A DNA stretch of 64,000 nucleotides, taken from the NCBI RefSeq assembly GCF_029105185.1, contig NZ_JAFMZK010000005.1, positions 124,001-188,000 of the forward strand. The letters are read 5' to 3'. The stretch comes from Aliiroseovarius sp. Z3 (GTDB lineage: Bacteria; Pseudomonadota; Alphaproteobacteria; Rhodobacterales; Rhodobacteraceae). Under the pieces are notes generated by a model. It made no database searches. It was not told the DNA's origin and worked only from the letters and a program-made list of their open reading frames with translations. Shown piece after piece: positions 56,888-64,000 of this stretch. Within the stretch, counting starts at the first letter, position 1. The number at the start of each line of letters is the position of its first letter. The translations under genes were made by a program, and so were the position numbers.

Positions 56888-57904
56888 CTATTCGCCACAG
56901 ATGCCTTGCAGACGCACCCAGTTGGCATCAGTCAACAAGGGCGTCGCGTCTGCCAGGGGCACCGGATCAGCCTCGATCAACTCAAGCGTGGTTTCGCCGG
57001 TCAGGTCCAGCGCATAGGCATAGGGCGTGGATCGTATCCCTGCCTTTTCAAAGCGCGCCAACAGTGCGGCATGGCTCAGCACGGCCGGCGCCGCGGTCAG
57101 CAGGTCTTCGGCATAATTGTCGATCACGCTGTCGGGCAAATCGCCCGTCGTCAAAAGCTGGGCCGTCGCTTTTAACCCGGCATGTTCCAGCAAGGCTTTC
57201 ATCGGGTCAGTGTTTTGGCGGCGCATGTCCTCGGCCAGAAGGAAGCCTGCGACCACATCGGGTTCCTCGTAATCTTCGATCAGCGCGCGATTTAGAAGGG
57301 TGATTTGTCCCGGCAGATGCGTTGCGGTCTGTACCCCACCAGACAAAACGATCACGCGGGTCGTTGATCCATCCAGAACACGGTTTTTCAAGCGATCCAA
57401 CGCGCCCTGTCCGTTGCGCCCATCGCATTGTTGACCCGCCACCCTGCCGATCCGGTTCAGTATGCGTTGCCCGATGGCATCCCGTGTTGGCTCCGGCACC
57501 ACGGATACGGTGTAACCGCGAAGTGCACCGGGCATCCAGAACACGCAAAGCGCGAGCAGCAGGCAAAACAATCCGGCGGTAATCCAATGGCGCAGGCGGC
57601 CTGGATGGGGGCGGCGGCGTTCCACAACCCTGCGCACCTTCTCGATCGCCCGGATCATGGTGTCGTCGTTTATCTCAAGCTCTTCGGTGGCATCTTCACC
57701 CGGTGTAAAAAGCGCCGGGCGCTCGGACGGGTTCATCCGGATCACAGCAGGTAGGGACCAATGGGTCAGGGCCGTATCATGGGTGTCCGAGATCGTCAGC
57801 GTGGCATCCCCCAGCGACACGATCACATCCCGGCGTTGGGCGTCGGGGGCGCCGCGCCACAACCCGGCTGCCTCCAGCCGTTGATATTTCGTGAGGGCCG
57901 TCAT
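56888..57904 (-). CDS. Membrane protein with degenerate M48-peptidase-like domain
   Basis: The 338-residue product has a cytoplasmic N-terminal part (about 1-105), one membrane helix (WITAGLFCLLLALCVFW, about 107-123) and an extracytoplasmic domain. In that domain LPGQITLLNRALIEDYEEPD (about 197-216) and the following VVAGFLLAEDMRR resemble the M48 pattern in which a strand with LPGG is followed by a helix with HExxH. Here the HExxH position reads AEDMR, so the zinc ligands are gone. The later stretch NYAEDLLTAAP recalls the third-ligand helix. A non-catalytic scaffold or binding role is inferred. It converges on the upp gene, with 18 bases between the stops. Confidence 0.7.
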   Translation of the reverse strand: MTALTKYQRLEAAGLWRGAPDAQRRDVIVSLGDATLTISDTHDTALTHWSLPAVIRMNPSERPALFTPGEDATEELEINDDTMIRAIEKVRRVVERRRPHPGRLRHWITAGLFCLLLALCVFWMPGALRGYTVSVVPEPTRDAIGQRILNRIGRVAGQQCDGRNGQGALDRLKNRVLDGSTTRVIVLSGGVQTATHLPGQITLLNRALIEDYEEPDVVAGFLLAEDMRRQNTDPMKALLEHAGLKATAQLLTTGDLPDSVIDNYAEDLLTAAPAVLSHAALLARFEKAGIRSTPYAYALDLTGETTLELIEADPVPLADATPLLTDANWVRLQGICGE

Positions 57905-57984
57905 GTGTCGGACGGGTCCGTCTGCTCGTTATCGTTACCAAAAGAATAGTCCGTTGCCGTCGTTGGGGCAATGCACGAGGTGGG

Positions 57985-59628
57985 TCAGGACGCGTTCCGC
58001 AGACGATCACGCAATTCGAACTTCTGGATTTTCCCGGTCGAGGTTTTGGGCAACTCGCAAAACTCGATCATCTTGGGCGTTTTAAACCCAGCCAGACGGC
58101 TGCGAACGAAAGCGATCAGCTCTTCTTCGGTCGCATGTGCACCGTCTTTGAGCTCTACAAAAGCGCAGGGCACTTCTCCCCATTTGTCATCAGGTTTGGC
58201 GACGACGGCGCAGAGGCTGACGGCAGGATGGTGCATTAACGCACCCTCGACCTCGACCGAACTGACATTTTCACCGCCCGAGATGATGATGTCCTTGGCA
58301 CGGTCTGTGATGCGGATATAGCCGTCCGGCGTTTGATGCGCGATGTCGCCGGAATGAAAGTAACCACCCATGAACGCCTCGCGCGTGGCGTCGGGGTTTT
58401 TCAGATAACCTTTCATGACCGAATTGCCACGGATCATAATCTCGCCGATCATTTCGCCGTCCATCGGCACTTGGGTCATCGTTTCCGGGTCCAGAACCGT
58501 GATGTCTTCCATCTGCGGCATGGCGACGCCGGTGCGTGCCTTCATGGACGCCTTGTCGTCCTGCGAAAGCGTGTCCCAGTCAGGGCCGTTCCACAGACAT
58601 TCGGTGACGTGTCCATATGTTTCGGTCAGGCCATAAACCTGCATGACGTTGAAGCCCAGCGGCTCAATCGCGGCCAAGGTGGCGGCAGCTGGCGGGGCCC
58701 CTGCGGTGAACACCTCGACCGTGTGGTCAAAGTCGCGGCGATCCTTGTCGGGCGCATTCACGATCATGTTCAGCACGATGGGGGCGCCGCCGAAATGGGT
58801 CACGCCGTCATCCGCAATCGCGTCATAGATTGCTTTGGCGGTGATGTCGCGACAACAAACCACGGTGCCACCAAGCGCCGGGATCATCCATGAATGGTTC
58901 CAGTTGTTGCAGTGAAACAAAGGCACAATGGTCAGATAGCGCGGATAAAGCGTCATCCCCCAACTGATCGGCGTGCCCATTGTCATCAGGTAAGCCCCAC
59001 GATGGTGGCAGACGACACCCTTGGGCCGCCCGGTTGTGCCCGAGGTGTAATTCAGGGCAAGGCTTTCCCATTCGTCCTGCGGCATGATCCAGTCGAAACC
59101 AGCGTCGCCTTCGGTCAGCAGGTCTTCGTATTCCAGATGGTTTCCAATGGCGGGGAAACCTGCTGCCGGGTCGGCGACCTCGACAATCAAGGGGGCAGGG
59201 TTGCCCTGATCGGTCAGTTGGCTGATCGCCTGTTCTGCCAGCGGCAGAAGCTGGGTGTCGACCAGCACGGCACGGGCTTCACCATGGGCAAGGATATAGG
59301 CCACCGTGTCCACATCCAGCCGCGTGTTGATCGTGTTCAACACCGCACCGCAGGCCGGGATGCCAAAGCTGGCTTCCACATGGGGCAGCGTGTTGGGCAG
59401 GAGCGTGGCAATCACGTCACCCGGTTTGATCCCCCGGCCTGCCAGCGCCGAAGCCAACTGTGTCACCCGTGCGTGATACTGCGCATAGGTCAGCCGACGT
59501 TCGCCATAAACCAACGCCTCGCGCTTTGGAAACACCCGTGCCGCGCGTCTGAGATGCGACAAAGGCGTCAGGGGCACAAAATTTGCCGCGCATTTGTCCA
59601 ACCCGGTTTCGTCAGCCATCCAACCCAT
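57985..59628 (-). CDS. Fatty-acyl-CoA ligase (AMP-binding; DmdB-like)
   Basis: The 547-residue protein has all adenylate-forming motifs: LNYTSGTTGRPKGVV, the aromatic/Tyr region VYGLTETYGHVTE, YFHSGDIA, DRAKDIIISGGENVSS and the catalytic lysine in PKTSTGKIQKF. It follows the medium/long-chain acyl-CoA synthetase subgroup, to which marine DmdB (methylmercaptopropionyl-CoA ligase) also belongs. The substrate cannot be decided from the sequence alone. Its start (ATG at 59628) overlaps no other gene; the EamA gene is divergent. Confidence 0.88.
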   Translation of the reverse strand: MGWMADETGLDKCAANFVPLTPLSHLRRAARVFPKREALVYGERRLTYAQYHARVTQLASALAGRGIKPGDVIATLLPNTLPHVEASFGIPACGAVLNTINTRLDVDTVAYILAHGEARAVLVDTQLLPLAEQAISQLTDQGNPAPLIVEVADPAAGFPAIGNHLEYEDLLTEGDAGFDWIMPQDEWESLALNYTSGTTGRPKGVVCHHRGAYLMTMGTPISWGMTLYPRYLTIVPLFHCNNWNHSWMIPALGGTVVCCRDITAKAIYDAIADDGVTHFGGAPIVLNMIVNAPDKDRRDFDHTVEVFTAGAPPAAATLAAIEPLGFNVMQVYGLTETYGHVTECLWNGPDWDTLSQDDKASMKARTGVAMPQMEDITVLDPETMTQVPMDGEMIGEIMIRGNSVMKGYLKNPDATREAFMGGYFHSGDIAHQTPDGYIRITDRAKDIIISGGENVSSVEVEGALMHHPAVSLCAVVAKPDDKWGEVPCAFVELKDGAHATEEELIAFVRSRLAGFKTPKMIEFCELPKTSTGKIQKFELRDRLRNAS

Positions 59629-59746
59629 CGGTGTTCCTCCCTGTCTTGCTGCGACAATTCACTCGTGTATGTCGTTTTACGAGCAGACCAGAACGATACC
59701 CGTGTGGTCAATGCTCGCGACACATGAACAAAGGGCGGAAAGCGAC

Positions 59747-60652
59747 ATGGCTGGCGATCGAACGCTTGCGGCGGCAGGAACAATCGGTCTGTCGATGTTC
59801 CTTCTGGGGTTCTTTGACAATTTCGTTGCGTTGATCGCGCGTGACCTTGGCCTTTGGCAGTTTCACCTGATGCGTGCGACGATGGCCGTCGGCCTTCTTT
59901 TGCTTCTGTCATTGGCGGGCCGGGCTCGGCTGAAACCCATCCGCCATTGGGCCGTGATGGTTCGGGGTGGTTTCGCGGCTGTCGCGATGCTGATTTACTT
60001 CGGCTGTCTGGCCTTCCTTCCCATCGGACAGGTCGCAGCCGGGCTGTTCACCGCGCCGATCTGGGTGCTGCTGATCGGCGCCCTGTTTCTTGGTCAGCCG
60101 GTGGGTGTGACGCGGATCAGCGCCGCGGTGGTGGGATTTGTGGGCGTGTTGATCGTGCTGGACCCGTTTGCAAACGGCCTTGATCCCGTCGCCTTTGTTC
60201 CCGTGGCAGCCGGATTCTTCTATGCCATCGGAGGGATCGCCACGCGCCAATGGTGCGAAGGTGAAAGCGCCTTGTCCATGCTGCTGTATTTCTTTCTTGC
60301 GTTGGGGTTGTTTGGTCTTATGGGTTCCGTCGTCATGACGATGTGGGTGCATGAAGTGCCCCCCGGGCCCGAAGGGTTCATCGTGCGCGGCATGGTCTGG
60401 CCCACGCCGATGGGTTGGGGGCTGACGGTTATGCAGGCGGTGGGGTCTTTGATCGCAGTCGGTCTGATTTTCAAAGGCTACCAGATGGGCGACGCAGCAC
60501 AGGTGGCGATCTATGAGTATCTTCTTCTGCCATTCGCGGCGGGGTGGAGCCTTGTGCTGTTTGGCGACCCGGTCCCCGCCCGCGCGGTTGTGGGGATGGC
60601 TTTGATCATTGTCTCAGGCGCGATCATTTCCTTACGCTCGCGCGCCGTTTGA
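59747..60652 (+). CDS. EamA/DMT-family transporter
   Basis: I place the start at 59747 (MAGDRTLAAAGTIGLSMFLL) with GGAAAG in front; longer frames run through the divergent ligase start. The 301-residue protein has about ten hydrophobic segments in two homologous halves. Substrate unknown. The sequence around its start contains an 18-base identity with the glyA-nadK spacer. A sulfotransferase-like gene follows after 20 bases. Confidence 0.85.
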   Translation: MAGDRTLAAAGTIGLSMFLLGFFDNFVALIARDLGLWQFHLMRATMAVGLLLLLSLAGRARLKPIRHWAVMVRGGFAAVAMLIYFGCLAFLPIGQVAAGLFTAPIWVLLIGALFLGQPVGVTRISAAVVGFVGVLIVLDPFANGLDPVAFVPVAAGFFYAIGGIATRQWCEGESALSMLLYFFLALGLFGLMGSVVMTMWVHEVPPGPEGFIVRGMVWPTPMGWGLTVMQAVGSLIAVGLIFKGYQMGDAAQVAIYEYLLLPFAAGWSLVLFGDPVPARAVVGMALIIVSGAIISLRSRAV

Positions 60653-60672
60653 AACCAAGCTATGGTCAGGGC

Positions 60673-61320
60673 ATGATCATCTCGCACGGGCGTCGCTATA
60701 TTTTCATACACCCGCCAAAAACCGGCGGAACCTCTCTTGCCCTAGCGCTTGAGGCGCGGGCGATGAAAGACGACATCATGCTGGGTGATACCCCGAAAGC
60801 GGTTCGGCGGCGCAGACGCATGAAACATGTTCAGTCCTCTGGTCGGCTTTGGAAGCATTCAAAGCTGCGCGACATTTACGGCCTCGTGACGCAGGACCAG
60901 ATCGAGGATTATTTCATCGTGACACTGGTGCGAAACCCGTGGGACAGGCTGGTCAGCTACTATCATTGGCTCAAGGCGCAGCATTTCGATCATCCGGCAG
61001 TTGATCTTGCGCATGCTCTGACGTTTTCCGAGTTTCTGAACCATCAGCACACGATTGACAGTTTCGTCGCTTCGCCGATTGAAAGCTACGTTCTGGATCA
61101 GAGTGGCCGGGAACATTGTGATCTGTTTGCCCGGACCGAAGAATTGCCCGCCGATCTTGCCCCGTTCGAAGAACATCTGGGTTTTACGCTTGGTCCGATG
61201 CCTCACGAAAACAAGTCTGACCGCCGCGCCGATTACCGCAGCTATTATTCCGATGGCGATGCAGCACTTGTTGCTGATATTTGCGCCAAGGACATCCAGA
61301 GATTTTCATACACATTCTAA
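60673..61320 (+). CDS. Sulfotransferase family protein
   Basis: The ATG at 60673 (MIISHGRRYIFIHPPKTGGT) gives 215 residues. The 5'-phosphosulfate loop PPKTGGTS is close to the N-terminus, and the 3'-phosphate-binding segment VRNPWDRLVSYYHW lies about 75 residues later, as in PAPS-dependent sulfotransferases of the family-2 kind. A carbohydrate or other surface acceptor is typical. Transcribed after the EamA gene; followed by a terminator. Confidence 0.87.
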   Translation: MIISHGRRYIFIHPPKTGGTSLALALEARAMKDDIMLGDTPKAVRRRRRMKHVQSSGRLWKHSKLRDIYGLVTQDQIEDYFIVTLVRNPWDRLVSYYHWLKAQHFDHPAVDLAHALTFSEFLNHQHTIDSFVASPIESYVLDQSGREHCDLFARTEELPADLAPFEEHLGFTLGPMPHENKSDRRADYRSYYSDGDAALVADICAKDIQRFSYTF

Positions 61321-61321
61321 A

Positions 61322-61347
61322 AAGGCCCGAGCGATTGCCCGGGCCTT
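61322..61347. terminator. Bidirectional rho-independent terminator between the sulfotransferase and fadJ genes
   Basis: AAGGCCCG (61322-61329) pairs with CGGGCCTT (61340-61347) with a 10-base loop. T-rich sequence follows on the plus strand and an A-tract (T on minus) flanks the other side. Both convergent genes end here. Confidence 0.8.
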
Positions 61348-61371
61348 CTTGTCATGTTGGATGCGGCGGTA

Positions 61372-63576
61372 TCAGGCTGCGTCTGCTGCCGTGTCGAAGC
61401 GGCCATAGAAGGTCTCGCCTTTGTCCGCCAGATCCCGCAGCAGGGCGGGCGTTGTGAACCGCGCGCCGTGGGCGTCTGTCAGGCCGTCGCAGATCTCGAC
61501 CGCTTTGCCAGCGCCGATCATGTCCAGCCAGCTGAACGGACCGCCCGACCACGGCGCAAAGCCCCACGCCAGGATCGCGCCCACGTCGCCTTCGCGGATG
61601 TCTTCCAGCACGCCTTCTTCAAGCGCACGGACGGCTTCCAGAACCTGTGCCATCATCAGACGATGTTTGACTTCGGTCAGGTCAGGCTGGTCATCCGCCA
61701 GCGGGAACTTGTCGCCAAGCCCTTCCCACAAGCCGGTGCGCTTGCCCTTCTCGTCGTAGTCATAGAAGCCCGCGTTCGACTTGCGGCCCATGCGACCTTC
61801 GTCGGCCATCCAGAAGATGATGTCATCGACAGCGTCGTCCGGATAGGCGTCGCCCATCGCGGCCTTGGTCGCCTTGGCGATCTTCACGCCCAGATCAATC
61901 GAGGTTTCGTCGACCAGTTGCAGCGGTCCAACCGGGAAGCCCAGCAGTTTTGCAGCACCTTCGACCAGCGCGGGGCTGACGCCCTCGCCAACCATGCGCA
62001 TCCCTTCGTTGATGTAGGGAATGATGCAACGGTTGCAGTAGAAGAAGCGCGCGTCGTTGACCACGATCGGCGTCTTGCGGATCTGGCGCACATAGTCGAG
62101 CGCCTTGGCCACAGCACGCGGGCCGGTTTCTTTGCCCTTGATGATCTCGACCAGCATCATGCGTTCGACAGGGCTGAAGAAGTGGATGCCGATGAACTGC
62201 TCGGGACGTTCAGACGCCTTGGCCAGCTCGGTGATTGGCAGGGTCGAGGTGTTGGTGGCGAAGATGCAATCGGGGCCAACCACGGCCTCGACCTTTTTGG
62301 TCATCTCGGCTTTCACACCCACGTCTTCAAACACGGCTTCAATGATCAGATCGGCACCTTTCAGGGCCTCCAGATCGGTGGTGGCGGTGATCGCCGACAG
62401 AACGGCCTCTTTCTTCTCGGGCGTGGCTTTCTTGCGGGCGATGCCCTTGTCCAGATAGCTTTCCGAATAGGCCTTACCGCGGTCTGCGGCCTCTTGCGTC
62501 TGGTCGATCAGAACGACCTCCATGCCAGCCATGGCGGATACCAGCGCGATGCCAGCGCCCATCATGCCTGCACCCAGAACGCCGACCTTCTTGACCGACT
62601 GATCATCGACGTCTTTCGGACGCACAGCGCCTTTTTCAAGCGCCTGTTTGTTGATGAAGAGCGAGCGGATCATGGCGCTGGACGACGGGTTCATCAGCAC
62701 ATTGACGAACCAGCGGCATTCCACGCGGAGTGCATCATCAAACGGCACCATTGCGCCTTCATAGACAGCCGCCAGCAGGGCTTTTGCCGCCGGATAGACG
62801 CCATTGGTCTTGCCATGGATCATCACGGCCGCGCCAACAAAGGTCTGGAAACCAGCGGGGTGATAGGGCGCGCCGCCGGGCATTTTGTAGCCCTTTGCGT
62901 CCCACGGTTTCACGATGTCCGCATCGGTGGCGTTCAGAACCCATTCTTTCGCGCGGGCTTGCAGGTCCTCTGCCGGAACAACCTCGTCAATCAGGCCAGC
63001 CGCTTTGGCTTTGTCGGGCGACACGGTTTTGCCTTCCAGCAGGAAGGGGGCGGCCGCCATTGCGCCCATCTTGCGCACCAGACGGGTGGTGCCGCCTGCG
63101 CCGGGGAAGATGCCAACCATGATTTCCGGCAGGCCGATTTTGGCCTTCGGGTTGTCTGCCGCGATGATGCGGTGACAGGCCAGCGGGATCTCCAGACCGA
63201 TGCCAAGCGCGATGCCGGGCAGGGCGGCGACAATCGGTTTGCCGCCTTTGTTGGTTTTGGGGTCCATGCCCGCGCGCTCGATTTTGCGCAGCACGCCGTG
63301 CATCGACATGATGCCGTCAAACAGACCCTGTGCCGGGTTGTCGCCCGCGTCGGATTTCATCTGAGCGATCACGTTCAGGTCCATCCCGCCCGCGAAGTCT
63401 TTCTTCGCCGAGGTGATGATTGCACCCTTCACGTTGTCGTCGGACAGCACCGTGTCGACATGCGCATTGAGTTCTTCAAGCGCCGCATAGGACAGCACGT
63501 TCATGGATTTGCCGGGAACATCCCAAGCGATGGTGGCGACGCCGTCGGCGTCAACGGAATAGTTGAAATCAGCCAT
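61372..63576 (-). CDS. fadJ: Fatty acid oxidation multifunctional enzyme (enoyl-CoA hydratase / 3-hydroxyacyl-CoA dehydrogenase)
   Basis: The 734-residue protein combines an N-terminal crotonase domain (about 1-190: IVAALPGIALGIGLEIPLAC, IGLPEIMVGIFPGAGGTTRL with the catalytic Glu) and a dehydrogenase domain (about 320-720) with the NAD site VGVLGAGMMGAGIALVSAMA and the catalytic FIGIHFFSPVERM. Together with the thiolase upstream it performs the last three steps of beta-oxidation. FadJ or FadB-type naming is by resemblance. Same operon as the thiolase (12-base gap). Confidence 0.95.
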   Translation of the reverse strand: MADFNYSVDADGVATIAWDVPGKSMNVLSYAALEELNAHVDTVLSDDNVKGAIITSAKKDFAGGMDLNVIAQMKSDAGDNPAQGLFDGIMSMHGVLRKIERAGMDPKTNKGGKPIVAALPGIALGIGLEIPLACHRIIAADNPKAKIGLPEIMVGIFPGAGGTTRLVRKMGAMAAAPFLLEGKTVSPDKAKAAGLIDEVVPAEDLQARAKEWVLNATDADIVKPWDAKGYKMPGGAPYHPAGFQTFVGAAVMIHGKTNGVYPAAKALLAAVYEGAMVPFDDALRVECRWFVNVLMNPSSSAMIRSLFINKQALEKGAVRPKDVDDQSVKKVGVLGAGMMGAGIALVSAMAGMEVVLIDQTQEAADRGKAYSESYLDKGIARKKATPEKKEAVLSAITATTDLEALKGADLIIEAVFEDVGVKAEMTKKVEAVVGPDCIFATNTSTLPITELAKASERPEQFIGIHFFSPVERMMLVEIIKGKETGPRAVAKALDYVRQIRKTPIVVNDARFFYCNRCIIPYINEGMRMVGEGVSPALVEGAAKLLGFPVGPLQLVDETSIDLGVKIAKATKAAMGDAYPDDAVDDIIFWMADEGRMGRKSNAGFYDYDEKGKRTGLWEGLGDKFPLADDQPDLTEVKHRLMMAQVLEAVRALEEGVLEDIREGDVGAILAWGFAPWSGGPFSWLDMIGAGKAVEICDGLTDAHGARFTTPALLRDLADKGETFYGRFDTAADAA

Positions 63577-63588
63577 GTTTACGTCTCC

Positions 63589-64000
63589 TTACACGCGTTC
63601 CAGAATGGTGGCGGCACCCATGCCCGAGCCGATGCAGAGCGTGGCCAGACCGGTTTCCTTGTCCGAGCGCTCCATTTCATCCAGCAGGGCGCCAAGGATC
63701 ATCGCGCCAGTGCCGCCCAGCGGGTGGCCCATGGCAATCGCGCCGCCGTTGACGTTCACCTTGTTAGTGTCAGCGTCAAAGGCTTGGATGAAGCGCAGAA
63801 CGACGGATGCGAAGGCTTCGTTGACTTCGAACAGGTCGATGTCGCCAAACGACATGCCAGCGGCTTGCAGAACGCGTTCGGTCGCGGGGACCGGGCCGGT
63901 CAGCATGATCGTCGGATCAGTGCCCACTTTCGAGGTCGCCTTGACGCGCGCGCGGGGTTTCAATCCGTGACGTTCGCCGAACTCTTTGTTGCCGATCAGC
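63589..64000 (-). CDS. fadA: Acetyl-CoA acyltransferase (thiolase), C-terminal part; 5' end outside window
   Basis: The frame is open to the right edge; about 137 residues are visible. They contain the thiolase C-terminal signatures: [30 protein letters not shown] (catalytic His) and [14 protein letters not shown] (second catalytic Cys). The apparent TTG start at 63963 is only internal. It is upstream of fadJ in one operon and encodes the thiolytic step of beta-oxidation. Confidence 0.93.
   Translation of the reverse strand, partial: LIGNKEFGERHGLKPRARVKATSKVGTDPTIMLTGPVPATERVLQAAGMSFGDIDLFEVNEAFASVVLRFIQAFDADTNKVNVNGGAIAMGHPLGGTGAMILGALLDEMERSDKETGLATLCIGSGMGAATILERV

Overview
The window looks like a chromosomal stretch of a GC-rich alphaproteobacterium, most likely a marine Rhodobacterales (Roseobacter-group) organism. 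The grounds are protein similarity and context: a reductive pyrimidine (PreT/PreA) pathway with a RutR regulator, an ETC complex I (NDUFS4-type) subunit gene, a prpE promoter carrying TTGCAA elements of the kind bound by PccR/ScfR regulators, and a dispersed intergenic element I associate with this group. No rRNA, tRNA, CRISPR array or intact insertion sequence was recognised.

Left part (1-15.4 kb): five large, tightly coupled plus-strand genes. The first is cut by the window edge and resembles DUF6603 proteins. The next three have no function I can name. The fifth carries Asp-box beta-propeller repeats. Stop and start codons overlap or nearly touch throughout, and the four genes with visible starts have no Sec signal. 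This is the best candidate for an undescribed multi-protein system. It is followed by a 359-base gap holding a probable minus-strand transporter remnant, and then a secreted VWA protein with seven degenerate tandem repeats of about 89 residues (15.8-18.6 kb).

19.0-25.4 kb: a complete periplasmic nitrate reductase operon, napFDAGHBC, with a near-perfect FNR-type box placed as in a class II promoter and a strong terminator at the end.

25.4-36.9 kb: a pyrimidine/hydantoin catabolism region. One minus-strand operon encodes an amidohydrolase (N-carbamoyl type), dihydropyrimidinase and a four-gene NMT1-type ABC importer. A second encodes PreT, PreA and an EamA exporter. Between them two tandem RutR-like TetR regulators run on the plus strand. 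A 19-bp perfect inverted repeat and a RutR-like box lie at the two operon heads.

37.2-48.9 kb: an IorA/IorB-type molybdenum hydroxylase pair, a small DNA-binding-like orphan in a more AT-rich patch, uvrB, the complex I subunit, an alpha/beta hydrolase, a small membrane protein, glyA, nadK, and an AAA+ regulator that has lost both the receiver aspartate and the GAFTGA loop.

49.0-64.0 kb: propionyl-CoA synthetase and NADP malic enzyme; a nucleoside salvage operon (cdd-deoB-add-upp) joined by ATGA overlaps; a membrane protein that looks like an M48 peptidase without its zinc site; a fatty-acyl-CoA ligase; an EamA transporter; a sulfotransferase; and fadJ plus the 3' part of a thiolase gene that runs off the right edge.
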